Assembly (NCBI GenBank): GCA_049514335.1 | Contig: JBEKVE010000016.1 | Coordinates: 1-28,809, forward strand | Direction: 5' to 3' | Origin: JBEKVE01 sp049514335 | Lineage (GTDB): Bacteria > Actinomycetota > Acidimicrobiia > Acidimicrobiales > UBA8190 | DNA: 28,809 nt | In this document: in pieces, positions 1 to 8,592 of the stretch | Layout: each line of letters opens with the position of its first letter | How positions within the stretch are numbered: position 1 is the stretch's first letter | Position numbers and translations under genes: made by a program | The notes under the pieces: generated by a model | Told to the model about the DNA's origin: nothing | Database searches by the model: none | What the model saw: the letters and a program-made list of their open reading frames with translations, nothing else

Positions 1-360
1 ACCGACGTGCCGGGGACGCTGCGCGCCCTCGACGTCCTCGTGAACGCCTCGGTGGCCGAGCCCTTCGGCCTGAGCGTCCTCGAGGCACAGGCCACCGGTG
101 TGGCCGTGGTCGGGACCGCGGCGGGCGGCATCCCCGACTTCGTCTTCGACGGCGACAACGGGCTGCTCGTGCCGAGCGGCGACGCTGAGGCCCTGTCGAA
201 GGCGCTGGAGCGCCTCGTCACCGACGACGAGCTGCGGGCCCGCATCGCCTCCCGGGGGCGCACCACGGCGCTCGGGCGCGGCACCGAGGCCCGGGCCGAC
301 ACCGTGGCCGCGCTCTACCGTCAGGCGGTGGCGTCGCGCCGCCGGGGACGGGCCGCATGA
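1..360 (+). CDS. Glycosyltransferase, GT4/GT-B type, C-terminal part only (5' truncated by window edge)
   Basis: The reading frame is open from base 1 and ends at TGA 358-360, so only about the last 119 residues are visible. They match the nucleotide-sugar-binding half of GT-B retaining glycosyltransferases: the segment EPFGLSVLEAQATG carries the E-x7-E type motif that contacts the donor sugar nucleotide, followed by a GGIPDFV-x-DGDNGLLV stretch and a helical end typical of the family. The role is transfer of a sugar from an NDP- or GDP-sugar to a growing lipid-linked or exported glycan on the cytoplasmic side of the membrane. The stop overlaps the start of the next glycosyltransferase by ATGA at 357-360, so the two are translationally coupled in an exopolysaccharide operon. 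Donor and acceptor cannot be deduced. Confidence 0.88.
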   Translation, partial: TDVPGTLRALDVLVNASVAEPFGLSVLEAQATGVAVVGTAAGGIPDFVFDGDNGLLVPSGDAEALSKALERLVTDDELRARIASRGRTTALGRGTEARADTVAALYRQAVASRRRGRAA

Positions 361-1502
361 GGGCGCTCGTCGTCACCAAGTTCGTGCCCCTCCCCGACAA
401 CGACGGAGGCAAGCAGCGCACCCTGGCCATCGCCAGCCGGCTCGCCCGGCACGCCGAGGTGGTGCTGTGCGCCTACGACGACGGCGGGGCCGACACCGCC
501 GGGCTGGCGCGCATGGGCATCGACGTGCGCAGCGTGCCGTGGCGTCCGACCCCTGTGCGCGCCGCGCGGGGCGTGGTGCGCACCCGGAGCATCTCGGCCG
601 GCCGTTTCTTCAGTCCCGAGCTCGCCGCCGAGGTGGAGCGTGCCGCGGCCGAGGGTCCGGTCGACCTGGTGCAGGTGGAGTACCTCCAGATGGTGCCGGT
701 GGTGCCCCCGGTCCCCGGGGCGCGGCGCGTCCTCGACCTGCACAACGTGGAGTCGGCCCTGGTGCGCAGCTACGCCCGGGCCGGGCGGGGACCGGCCGGC
801 CTCGTGGCCCACGCCGAGGCACGGGCGTTGGCGGCGATGGAGCGGCGGGTGCTGCCCGGCTTCGACACCGTGCTGGTGGTGAGCGACCAGGAGCGCGAGC
901 GCCTGCCCGTGGCGCCGCGCCACGTGCTCGTGTGCCCGAACGGCCGCGACCCCCATCCGCTCGGCGTGCTCGCCCCCGCCCCCACGCCCACGGCGGTGTT
1001 CGTGGCCACCATGGGCTGGGCCCCCAACGTCGACGCCGCCGTCTGGTTCGGGCGCGAGGTGTGGCCGGCGGTGCTCGAGCGCTCCCCCGAGGCCAGGCTC
1101 CTGCTCGTGGGGCGGGACCCCGCCCCCGCCGTGCAGGCGCTTGCAGCCCCATCGGTCGAGGTTTCCGGTACCGTTTCCGACGTCCGTCCCTATCTCGCCC
1201 AGGCGCGCGTGGCCGTGGCTCCTCTGCGAGCCGGAGGAGGCACCCGCCTGAAGATCCTCGAGGCTCTCGATGCGGGCCGACCCGTGGTGGCCACGTCCAT
1301 CGCCGTGGACGGGCTCGAGGACCTGATCGGCGAGGGCGTGGTCGTGGCCGACGACGCTGCGTCGATGGTCGAGGCCGTGGCCGGGCTGCTCGCCGATCCC
1401 GACCGGGCCGAGGCGCTCGGCCGGCTCGGCCACGACGCCGTGGCCGCCCGCCACAGCTGGGACGCCGCCCTCGCCCCTCTGCTCGGGTCGGTGGTCCCGT
1501 GA
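357..1502 (+). CDS. Glycosyltransferase family 4 protein (GT-B fold)
   Basis: A 381-residue protein, the full length usual for GT4 enzymes. The N-terminus has the FVPLPDNDGGKQR loop seen in glycosyltransferases of exopolysaccharide/exosortase-type clusters, followed by a Rossmann-like acceptor domain (about 1-185) with a DLHNVES strand-turn. The C-terminal donor domain (about 205-375) contains GWAPNVDAA, APLRAGGGTRLKILEALDAG (the E-x7-type donor motif region) and GRPVVATSIAVDGL. It should add a sugar to a glycan intermediate in the cytoplasm. The start ATG overlaps the upstream stop, and its own stop overlaps the GTG of the membrane polymerase (GTGA at 1499-1502), which is strong evidence for one operon. 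The exact linkage made is unknown. Confidence 0.9.
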   Translation: MRALVVTKFVPLPDNDGGKQRTLAIASRLARHAEVVLCAYDDGGADTAGLARMGIDVRSVPWRPTPVRAARGVVRTRSISAGRFFSPELAAEVERAAAEGPVDLVQVEYLQMVPVVPPVPGARRVLDLHNVESALVRSYARAGRGPAGLVAHAEARALAAMERRVLPGFDTVLVVSDQERERLPVAPRHVLVCPNGRDPHPLGVLAPAPTPTAVFVATMGWAPNVDAAVWFGREVWPAVLERSPEARLLLVGRDPAPAVQALAAPSVEVSGTVSDVRPYLAQARVAVAPLRAGGGTRLKILEALDAGRPVVATSIAVDGLEDLIGEGVVVADDAASMVEAVAGLLADPDRAEALGRLGHDAVAARHSWDAALAPLLGSVVP

Positions 1503-2929
1503 GCAAGGTGCTCCTCCTGTCCGGGGCGACGGTGGGCGCGGGCATGCTGCTGTACCTCTTCATGCGCTGGGACCGCGCCGGCAAGGAGCAGTGGGTCGTG
1601 TACCTGCTGCTCGGCCTCATCGTCACCGAGTCGGTGCTCTACTCCAACCAGACCGGCATCCCCCGCAGCCTGTGGCACCCCGGTTCGGGCTCGTTCCAGT
1701 TCCGGCTGCCCGAGGTCGTCATCACCGTCGGCGTCATCGCCCGCCTGCTCACCAAGGGCAGGCCGCTGCGCGTCGGGCTGCCCGCCCTGTTGTGGTTGGC
1801 GGTGGCGGCGTGGTGGGCCGTGGAAGCGGTCGAGGGCATCATCCGCGGCAACAACACCGTGCAGCTGCCGTACGAGGCCAAGGCCATCGTCTACGTGATG
1901 GGCGCCTACGCGCTGGCCTCGGGCATCCCCGTCCGCCGCTTCTTGGAGGGCCGGGGCTTCGAGCGCCTGTTCCGGTTCTCGGCGCTGGGGGCGGCGGTGC
2001 TCATCGTCACCGACTTCAGCAAGGTGTCGCTGCACTTCAACGTGCCCATCGTCGCCCCCCAGGACGTCTTCGGCGTCATGGGCACCGACGCCGCCACCAT
2101 CTTCGTGTCCATCGGGGTCATCGGATTCCTGCTCGAGCTGGCCAAGGAGCGGCGCAACCGGCTCAACATGTACTGCAGCGTGCCGCTCATGCTGAGCCCG
2201 TTCTTCGCCTTCCAGCGTGCCGTCCTGCTCACCCTGGCGGTCATCGTGGCCCTGCTCGTGGTGGTGGCCATGGGGGAGACCGCCCGCCGCCGCCTGCGGG
2301 TGCGCGCCGGCGAGGTGGCCGTGGTGGCGCTGGCGCTCGTGGGTGTGGTGCTCGGGATCTCGGTCATCCCCGCCGTCACCTCGGGTGCCTCGGTGACCGC
2401 ACCGGTGTCGTCCACCTTGAACAAGACCGTCGGCGCCACCTTCGGGTCCGAGGCCAAGGCCGAGTCGGCCCAGAGCCGGCTCAACAAGTGGACCGTGGCG
2501 CTGGGCGACGCCAAGCTGAACCCGATCCTCGGTCAGGGGCTCGGCTTCGAGTACACGTACTACACGCCCGGGCCCAACGTCTTCGTCACCACCGACCTGA
2601 CCGAGAACATCCTCCTCGACCTGTGGCTCCGGACCGGTATCCTCGGTCTGGCGCTCTTCCTGGTGGCCCTGCTCACTTCGCTCGCCAACGGCTTCGCCAC
2701 CTGGCGCTTGCACCCCGACCAGACCGTCGCTGTGTTCACCCTGGCCCTGTTGGCCGTGGTGGTCGGCCTCATCGCCGCCGGCCAGGTCGAATCCATCTTC
2801 GAGAACTACCGGCTCGCTACCGTTCTCGGCCTGTCGCTCGGCATGCTGCGCGGCGCCGTGACCTCGGCCGGGACCGGGCTCGGCGAAATGCGCACCTTCC
2901 AGCAACTCCGCCAATACGAGGTGGTCTGA
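1499..2929 (+). CDS. O-antigen ligase / Wzy-like polysaccharide polymerase, membrane protein
   Basis: A 476-residue integral membrane protein starting at GTG 1499, inside the previous stop codon. The reading frame is open far upstream, but that part only shadows the glycosyltransferase gene. About ten hydrophobic segments are visible, including one at the N-terminus (residues about 3-20), one near QRAVLLTLAVIVALLVVV, and two at the C-terminus. A long extracytoplasmic loop before the last helices contains SRLNKWTVALGDAKLNPILG and a GLGFEYTYYTPGPN region, the layout of the Wzy_C/O-antigen-ligase family (PF04932). Such proteins polymerise or transfer undecaprenyl-linked glycans at the outer face of the cytoplasmic membrane. 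Glycosyltransferases upstream and a Wzz/BY-kinase-type protein downstream fit a Wzx/Wzy-dependent exopolysaccharide pathway. Polymerase versus ligase cannot be settled from sequence. Confidence 0.85.
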   Translation: MSKVLLLSGATVGAGMLLYLFMRWDRAGKEQWVVYLLLGLIVTESVLYSNQTGIPRSLWHPGSGSFQFRLPEVVITVGVIARLLTKGRPLRVGLPALLWLAVAAWWAVEAVEGIIRGNNTVQLPYEAKAIVYVMGAYALASGIPVRRFLEGRGFERLFRFSALGAAVLIVTDFSKVSLHFNVPIVAPQDVFGVMGTDAATIFVSIGVIGFLLELAKERRNRLNMYCSVPLMLSPFFAFQRAVLLTLAVIVALLVVVAMGETARRRLRVRAGEVAVVALALVGVVLGISVIPAVTSGASVTAPVSSTLNKTVGATFGSEAKAESAQSRLNKWTVALGDAKLNPILGQGLGFEYTYYTPGPNVFVTTDLTENILLDLWLRTGILGLALFLVALLTSLANGFATWRLHPDQTVAVFTLALLAVVVGLIAAGQVESIFENYRLATVLGLSLGMLRGAVTSAGTGLGEMRTFQQLRQYEVV

Positions 2930-2933
2930 CACC

Positions 2934-4442
2934 ATGGAGATCCGACAAGTCATCCGAGACGTGCGGCGCAACGCCTTCGTGGCGCTGGCCGTGTTCGTGC
3001 TGTGCGTGGTGATCGGGGGCGCGGCGGCACTGCTGCCGGCCAAGAAGTACACGGCGTCCACGCTGGTGGCGACGCTTCCCCCCACCAACCCCGCCCTGGT
3101 GCAGGACTACCCGCAGGTGGTGGCGGTGGTGGTGCCTCAGCTCCCCGACGAGGCCACCGCTGCTGCCAACCAGGCCGTGGCCCGCGACAAGGTGCGCCCC
3201 GCCTACCGCTCCAAGGTCGGCTCGGTGACGGCCACGGCCGACCCGGGCACCAACATCGTCACCATCGAGGCCTCGAGCAGCAGCCCCGAGGCCGCCGCGG
3301 CCTACGCCAACGCCGTGGCGCATCAGCTCATCGCGTTCCAGGGGTCGCCGGCCAACGCCGACTTCCTCCTGAAGCAGCTGTCGCCGGCGGTGCCGCCCAC
3401 CAAGCCGTCGAACCCGCGCCTGCCCATCGTCCTCGGGGCGGCCGCCTTCGGCGTGATCCTGGGCATCTTCGGCGCCATGTGGGCGGCCGGCATCCGGCGC
3501 CGCCTCAGTCGGGTGACCGAGGTGAAGGAGCGCATCGGCGCCACGGTCCTCGGCGAGATCCCCCGGGTGGGCATCCCCGGCCCCCGTCCGGCCGAGCTGT
3601 TCGTGAAGCACAGCGAGCCCCTCGCCATGGAGGCTTTCCAGGAGCTGCGCAGCAACCTGCTCATCAGCCTGCCCGCCGGGGCGTCGGCGGCCATCGCCGT
3701 CACCTCGTGCGATCCCGGTGAGGGAAAGACGTCGGTGGCCACCAACATCGCCTGGGCGCTCGCCGCTCAGGACCGTCATGTGACGGCCATCGACTGTGAC
3801 CTGCGCAAGCCGGCCCTGCACACGCAGATGGGCGTGCCCTTCGGGCCCGGGGTGACGAGCCGGCGCACCGAGGACGCCCTGGCGCACGCGTCGCGCACCA
3901 CCAACCCGTACTTGGACGTCATCCCCGCCGGCATCATCGACCGGCACCCGTCGGACATCGTCTCGGCCCACCTGCCCCTGCTCATCGAGGAGCTGCGACA
4001 GCGCCACGAAACCACCGTCATCGACTGCCCGCCGCTCGTGGGCGTGGCCGAGACGGTGCTCATCGCCGCCATGGTGGACCTCGTCATCGTGGTGGTCGAC
4101 GCCCGGCGCTTCAACCCCGAGCGGCTCCAGCAGTGCCTCTTGCGCCTGGACAGCGCCAACAGCAACGTGGCCATCGTCCTCAACCGGGTGCGCTTCAACC
4201 GCCAGCGCCGCGACGGCGCCTACGGCTACGGCCACTTCCGCAAGGCCGACAGCCCGCCGCCCCCGGCGAACCCGAGCAACGTCACCCCGGCGAGGCCTCA
4301 CTCCAACGGACGGCCGGCGCCGGTGGACCGTCCCGCTGCGGCCCGAGCCGCACCCCAGGTACTTCCGCCGCCTCCCGAGGTGCCCGGCGCAGCCGGCGTG
4401 GCCGGCGCGGCCGAGCAGCAGGGCGGGTACTGGAAGCGCTGA
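2934..4442 (+). CDS. Polysaccharide co-polymerase: Wzz-type domain fused to CpsD/CapB-like (BY-kinase) ATPase
   Basis: 502 residues. A Wzz-like N-terminal helix (about 15-36) and a second membrane segment (about 163-187) flank an extracytoplasmic domain with the pre-TM2 motif PPTKPSNPRLP. The cytoplasmic half has the BY-kinase/ParA-like ATPase motifs: Walker A DPGEGKTS (260-267, Lys265), Walker A' AIDCDLRKP (Asp287) and Walker B VIDCPPL (Asp364). These proteins set chain length and control polymer export by cycles of ATP binding and tyrosine autophosphorylation. The C-terminal tail (about 425-502) is Pro/Ala-rich and has only a few tyrosines (GAYGYG and the final GGYWKR) instead of a dense tyrosine cluster, so the phosphorylation switch may be reduced. 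It follows the Wzy-like gene by 4 bases, with GAGGTGG upstream as a likely ribosome binding site. Confidence 0.88.
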   Translation: MEIRQVIRDVRRNAFVALAVFVLCVVIGGAAALLPAKKYTASTLVATLPPTNPALVQDYPQVVAVVVPQLPDEATAAANQAVARDKVRPAYRSKVGSVTATADPGTNIVTIEASSSSPEAAAAYANAVAHQLIAFQGSPANADFLLKQLSPAVPPTKPSNPRLPIVLGAAAFGVILGIFGAMWAAGIRRRLSRVTEVKERIGATVLGEIPRVGIPGPRPAELFVKHSEPLAMEAFQELRSNLLISLPAGASAAIAVTSCDPGEGKTSVATNIAWALAAQDRHVTAIDCDLRKPALHTQMGVPFGPGVTSRRTEDALAHASRTTNPYLDVIPAGIIDRHPSDIVSAHLPLLIEELRQRHETTVIDCPPLVGVAETVLIAAMVDLVIVVVDARRFNPERLQQCLLRLDSANSNVAIVLNRVRFNRQRRDGAYGYGHFRKADSPPPPANPSNVTPARPHSNGRPAPVDRPAAARAAPQVLPPPPEVPGAAGVAGAAEQQGGYWKR

Positions 4443-4534
4443 GCGCTCCGCCGTCTGGCCCCACGTGCGTCGGCGCCGGCCGTCTCGTACCGGGCCACGG
4501 CGAACACGCAGGGTCCCCGCCACCGTCCCGACCG

Positions 4535-4579
4535 GCACGGCCCCCTGGGGCCACGGCCGCGCCCGGCGCGTGGCCGTGC
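4535..4579 (+). terminator. Possible hairpin after the exopolysaccharide operon
   Basis: GCACGGCC (4535-4542) is an exact inverted repeat of GGCCGTGC (4572-4579), with further G/C pairing possible inside. It lies in the 197-bp gap between the Wzz/kinase gene and the phosphotransferase gene. There is no T-tract, so an intrinsic terminator is only a possibility. Nothing else was recognised in the gap. Confidence 0.3.
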
Positions 4580-4639
4580 TGAGCGAACCGGGCCCGCACA
4601 CCGAGCTCCCGGCGCTCCGGCGGCGGGGGGAAGGCGGAC

Positions 4640-5509
4640 ATGGATCCAGAGGCCGTTCGGCGTGCGGTGGTGGCGGTGATGTCGAGCGCCTCGGCGCTCG
4701 GCCTGACCGTCGACGACGCAGTGGTCGTACACGACTCGAACCGTCTGGCGCTGCGCCTGCTGCCCTGTGACGTCCTTGCCCGGGTCGCGCATGACGGGCA
4801 ACGGGTCGCAGCCTTCGAAGTCGAGCTCGCCCGGCAGCTTGCCGAGACCCGGTGCCCTGTGGCCGGCCTCGATCCCCGGGTTGCGCCGCGTGCCTACGAG
4901 CGCGACGGGTTCGCGATCACGCTGTGGACCTACTACGACGCTGCGACTGCGCCCGCCGTCTCACCGGCCGTGTACGCCGACGCGCTCCAACGGCTCCACG
5001 CCGGCATGCGGACACTTCACAGCACGACGCCGCACTGCACCGATCGAGTCTCTGAAGCGCAGCGACTGGTGGCGAACCCGGACCTCACGCCGTCGCTCGC
5101 CCACGCCGACAGAGAGCTCCTGAGCACCACGTTGCGGCGCCGGAGGGAGGCGATCGACGAAGGCGGCGCCCCCGAGCAGCTGCTGCACGGCGAGCCGCAC
5201 CCGGGCAACGTGCTCAACACGGAGGACGGTCCGCTGTTCATCGACTTCGAGACGTGTTGCCGGGGGCCGATCGAATTCGACCTCGCCCATGTGCCCGACG
5301 CGGTATGCGACCGCTATCCGGGCACCGATCACGAACTCCTCGGCGAGTGCCGGGGCCTCGTCCTGGCCATGGTGGCGGCGTGGCGCTGGCAGCCCGAGGA
5401 CCGGTTCCCGGACGGGTCACGAGCAGGCCGAGCCCTTCTGCGCGCCCTGCGCCACGGTCCACCGTGGCCGGCGCTCGACGTCGTGATGCGCCCGCCAGGT
5501 GGCGCGTAG
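4640..5509 (+). CDS. Phosphotransferase of the APH / choline kinase-like fold
   Basis: 289 residues, starting at ATG with GGGGGGAAGG about 5 bases upstream. The kinase C-lobe signature is present: the catalytic loop LLHGEPHPGNVL (His183, Glu185, His187, Asn190) and the Mg-binding LFIDFET (Asp202). In most APH-family enzymes the catalytic loop reads HGDxHxxN; here Glu sits where the catalytic Asp is expected. The N-lobe is short and its ATP-binding Lys is not obvious. The protein probably phosphorylates a small hydroxylated molecule, but fold membership alone does not imply antibiotic resistance. It stands alone on the plus strand, and only 13 bases separate its stop from the convergent GGDEF-EAL gene. 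The substrate is unknown. Confidence 0.82.
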   Translation: MDPEAVRRAVVAVMSSASALGLTVDDAVVVHDSNRLALRLLPCDVLARVAHDGQRVAAFEVELARQLAETRCPVAGLDPRVAPRAYERDGFAITLWTYYDAATAPAVSPAVYADALQRLHAGMRTLHSTTPHCTDRVSEAQRLVANPDLTPSLAHADRELLSTTLRRRREAIDEGGAPEQLLHGEPHPGNVLNTEDGPLFIDFETCCRGPIEFDLAHVPDAVCDRYPGTDHELLGECRGLVLAMVAAWRWQPEDRFPDGSRAGRALLRALRHGPPWPALDVVMRPPGGA

Positions 5510-5522
5510 GTTCGACGCCGGG

Positions 5523-8228
5523 TCAGCTGGCGGCGCGGGCCGAAGGCCTCGGGCGCCAGAAGGCGGGGATGTCCCGGGGCCGGCGCGGCTCGGCCAGGAG
5601 GTACCCCTGGTAGAGGTCGCAGCCCAGCTGGCGCGCCACGTGGCGCTGCTGGCGGTTCTCGACGCCCTCGGCCACCACCCGAAGGCCCAGTCCGTGACCG
5701 AGCTCGGTGATGGCGGCCACGATGCGCTCGTCCTCGGAGTCGGTGCCGAGGCCGCTCACGAAGGAGCGGTCGATCTTGATGTGGCTCACGGGCAGTCGCT
5801 TCAGGTGGCTGAGCGACGAGTACCCGGTACCGAAGTCGTCGATGGCCAGGCGCACGCCGAACTCGCGCAGCTCGTCGAGCATGCCGTTCAGGTGTCCGTC
5901 GTCGGAGACGAGGCCCGACTCCGTGATCTCGAGCATGAGGGCGCCGGCGGGCAGGCCGCTCTTGTCGAGCGCGTTGCGCAGTGCCGGCACGAGCTGCTGG
6001 CCGTCGAGCTGGCGCGGGGAGACGTTGACGGCCAGGAAGGAGTCCATGGCCTCGGGGTACATGGCCCGCCAGCGCGCCATCTGGGCGCACCCCTCTTCGA
6101 GGACCCACTGCCCGAGCGCCACGATGAGCTCGGACTCCTCGGCCAGGCCGACGAAGCGCCCCGGCAGCAGCAGGCCGCGGCGGGGGTGCTCCCAGCGCAC
6201 CAGGGCCTCGAGGCCGAGCACCCGCCCGTTGCTGAGCGAGGCGAGCGGCTGGTACTCGAGGCGCAGCTCGCCGTTTTCCACCGCAGCGCGCAGGTCGTGC
6301 TCGAGCTCGAGCCTGCTGCCGACCTCTTCGCGCAGGCCGGCGTCGAAGATGGCCACCCGCCCCCGCCCCCGGGTCTTGGCCTGGAGCATGGCCATGTCGG
6401 CGTCCTGCAGGACGTCGGACGCTTCGCGTTCGACGTCGGCGAGACGAACGAGCCCGATGCTGGGGGTGACCGCCAGGGTCCGGCCCGTGCTCAGGTGCAC
6501 CGGCTGCGACAGCGCGGCGCGCAGCTCCTCGGCGCGCTGCAGAGCGGCGTCGGTGTCGGGGACGTTCGCCTCCAACGCGGCGAACTCGTCGCCGTGGAGG
6601 CGGCTCAGGCTGATGACGTCGGGCATCGAAGCCCGCAGACGGTCGGCCACCGACAGCAGGACCTCGTCGCCCACGGCGTGGCCCAGGGAGTCGTTGACGA
6701 GCTTGAAGCGGTCCAGGTCGAAGAAGAACATGACGAGGCCCTGCATGGCCTCCTCGTCACTGTCCTCGATGGCGGCCTGCACGGCGGAGAGGAAGCCGCT
6801 GCGGTTGGCGAGGCCGGTCAACGGGTCGTTGCGGGCCTCCCACGCCAGACGGTCGAGCAGGTGCTTGCTGTCGGTGATGTCGGACACCGAGCACACCACG
6901 GCCGAGTCCCGCACGCCGTCGGCGTCGTCGCCGAGCGGCCGGGAGCTCACCGACAGCCACTGGTCGTTGCCGTGCTCGTCGCGCACGCCGATCACGACCT
7001 TGGTGCTCGCCTCCTGCGAGGACAGGGCCCGGGCCAGGGGCAGTGCATCGGCGGGGAAGGGCGAGCCGTCCTCGCGTTGGGCCGCCTCTCCGCCGGTGAA
7101 GATGTCGTCACCCCGGCTGGCGCGCAGCCGGGCGCCGAGGATGCGGGTGGCCGAGTCGTTGGTGGCCGCCACCGCGCCCTGGTGGTCGATGACGACGACG
7201 CCCTCTTCGAGAGCCGCCACGGCCGCCGCGTACTGGCGCTCGATGGCGGCACGCGCCGCCGCGGCCTCCTCGGCCAGCCGGCGCTCCGAGATGTCACGCA
7301 TGATCACCTGGAAGGCGGGCTTGCCGTTCCAGCTGGTGCGGGCGCTGGCGATCTCGACCGGCAAGGTGCCGCCGTCGGTGCGCAGCAAGGTGGCCTCGAA
7401 GCCCTTCACGACGTCGCCCGGCTCCTTCAACTGCGCCAGGCGCGAGATGGTGGCGGTCAGGTCGTCAGGTGAGATGAACGAGGTGATGACCCGGCCCACC
7501 CCGTCGGCCAGCGACGACAGTCCCACCATGCGCACGGCGGTGGGGTTGCCGTAGACGACGACGCCGTCCTGGTGGACCATGATCCCGTCCGGGGAGTGCT
7601 CGACCAGGAGCTGGAGGCGCTCGGCCACGTCGGCGGTGACCCACGGGACCTCGCCCGGCTCCGACACGTCGGCCACGATCCCGAGGAAGCGGGCCGCACC
7701 GTGGTCGGGAACCGCCACCGCCCGGACCAGGGCGCGGTGCACGGCGCCGGTGGGCCCCTCGAACTGCTGGATGAGCTCGTAGGTCTCCCACGTCACGCCG
7801 GCCTTCACCGTCTCGACGATGGGAGCGAGCACGGCGTCGCCCAGCTCCTCGAGGCTCACGCTCGTTCCGGCCGGCCCGGGGGGGATGCGGTAGGTCCCGC
7901 CCAGGGTGTGGGACTTGAGGAGGCGGGCGAAGGGGGCGTGCCACACCACGCCGGGTCCGGGAACCTCGAGCTCCCACACCACCACGTTGGTGAGGTCCGA
8001 CACCGTGGCGAGCTGGGGCGAGGCGTCGATCGGCTCCTCGAGGGCACCCCGCGTGGGGGGAAGGGGCGCGGGGCGAACCGGCCCGAGGCGAGCTTCGGCC
8101 ATGCACTGCGTATCGGCGCCTGCGAGCTGGACCTTGACCCCGGGTTGGAGCTCCGACGCAGCGCGCGATCCAGCCACGGAACGTAGCGATTTGTTGACGG
8201 GATATTGAGCCGGGCCCATGAGGGTCAT
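5523..8228 (-). CDS. PAS-GGDEF-EAL protein: cyclic-di-GMP synthesis/degradation enzyme
   Basis: 901 residues from ATG 8228, preceded by GGAGG. Another ATG lies three codons on, and the upstream extension of the frame is repeat-poor Gly/Arg noise. Domains in order: a PAS-like domain (about 75-190), PAS (200-315), PAS (330-455), GGDEF (460-630) and EAL (640-890). No membrane segment was seen, so it is cytosolic. The EAL half keeps the expected residues: EALVRW (674-679), NVSPRQL, LEITES, DDFGTGYSS (797-805), KIDRSF, VAEGVE and the final QGY. It should therefore hydrolyse c-di-GMP to pGpG. The GGDEF half keeps NDPLTGLANR and FDLDRFKLVNDSLGH, but its signature reads HGDEF (545-549) and there is no RxxD inhibitory site before it. 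The GGDEF may be an active cyclase, a GTP sensor or nearly silent. The PAS domains imply control by an unknown signal. It is the obvious in-window partner for the two c-di-GMP riboswitches. Confidence 0.95.
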   Translation of the reverse strand: MTLMGPAQYPVNKSLRSVAGSRAASELQPGVKVQLAGADTQCMAEARLGPVRPAPLPPTRGALEEPIDASPQLATVSDLTNVVVWELEVPGPGVVWHAPFARLLKSHTLGGTYRIPPGPAGTSVSLEELGDAVLAPIVETVKAGVTWETYELIQQFEGPTGAVHRALVRAVAVPDHGAARFLGIVADVSEPGEVPWVTADVAERLQLLVEHSPDGIMVHQDGVVVYGNPTAVRMVGLSSLADGVGRVITSFISPDDLTATISRLAQLKEPGDVVKGFEATLLRTDGGTLPVEIASARTSWNGKPAFQVIMRDISERRLAEEAAAARAAIERQYAAAVAALEEGVVVIDHQGAVAATNDSATRILGARLRASRGDDIFTGGEAAQREDGSPFPADALPLARALSSQEASTKVVIGVRDEHGNDQWLSVSSRPLGDDADGVRDSAVVCSVSDITDSKHLLDRLAWEARNDPLTGLANRSGFLSAVQAAIEDSDEEAMQGLVMFFFDLDRFKLVNDSLGHAVGDEVLLSVADRLRASMPDVISLSRLHGDEFAALEANVPDTDAALQRAEELRAALSQPVHLSTGRTLAVTPSIGLVRLADVEREASDVLQDADMAMLQAKTRGRGRVAIFDAGLREEVGSRLELEHDLRAAVENGELRLEYQPLASLSNGRVLGLEALVRWEHPRRGLLLPGRFVGLAEESELIVALGQWVLEEGCAQMARWRAMYPEAMDSFLAVNVSPRQLDGQQLVPALRNALDKSGLPAGALMLEITESGLVSDDGHLNGMLDELREFGVRLAIDDFGTGYSSLSHLKRLPVSHIKIDRSFVSGLGTDSEDERIVAAITELGHGLGLRVVAEGVENRQQRHVARQLGCDLYQGYLLAEPRRPRDIPAFWRPRPSARAAS

Positions 8229-8592
8229 TTCGCCTCCACCCGGTGTCGCTCCATCGTGCCAACCGGCCCCTCCTCCGTCCCCCGTCGGGCCGCCCCACCT
8301 GGTCCGCACCGCCCCGGGGCCGTGCCGCGGCGCCCGGACACGCCCTCCGGGCGGCCGTCGGGGACTCCCACCGGCGACAGGCCCGTTCCCGTCGCCGCGG
8401 GGCGGTGCGTGGCGGCAAAAAAAGCCCGGGACGCTGGGGTTTCCCGTCCGCCCCCGCCCCCTTCCCCCGTCCCGGTCCGTACCGGGAGGAAGGGCCGATC
8501 GACCTCCAAGAAACCACAACAGCCTCTTTACGAACACACAGGCGCGGTCGTACTCTGAGGCCCTCCCCGATCGACCAGAAGGAGCCAGGACG
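8229..8592. other. Divergent intergenic region between GGDEF-EAL and ketoacyl-synthase-like genes
   Basis: This 364-bp gap holds the start regions of two divergent genes. On the plus strand, TTTACG (8527-8532) and TACTCT (8551-8556) are 18 bases apart and could be a sigma70-type promoter for the gene at 8593. AAGGAG about 8 bases before ATG 8593 is its ribosome binding site. A run of seven A (8417-8423) reads as T7 on the minus strand after weak GC-rich pairing. I looked for a c-di-GMP riboswitch in the minus-strand leader of the GGDEF-EAL gene and saw none. Confidence 0.4.

Noticed and set aside
4640..5509. Antibiotic resistance gene (aminoglycoside phosphotransferase).
   Set aside because: Only the general kinase fold is visible; nothing indicates an aminoglycoside substrate or a mobile context.
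8417..8455. Minus-strand terminator or attenuator at the A7 run before the GGDEF-EAL gene.
   Set aside because: The best stem is only about 5 bp (GGACG/CGTCC) and is separated from the T7 tract, so evidence is weak.
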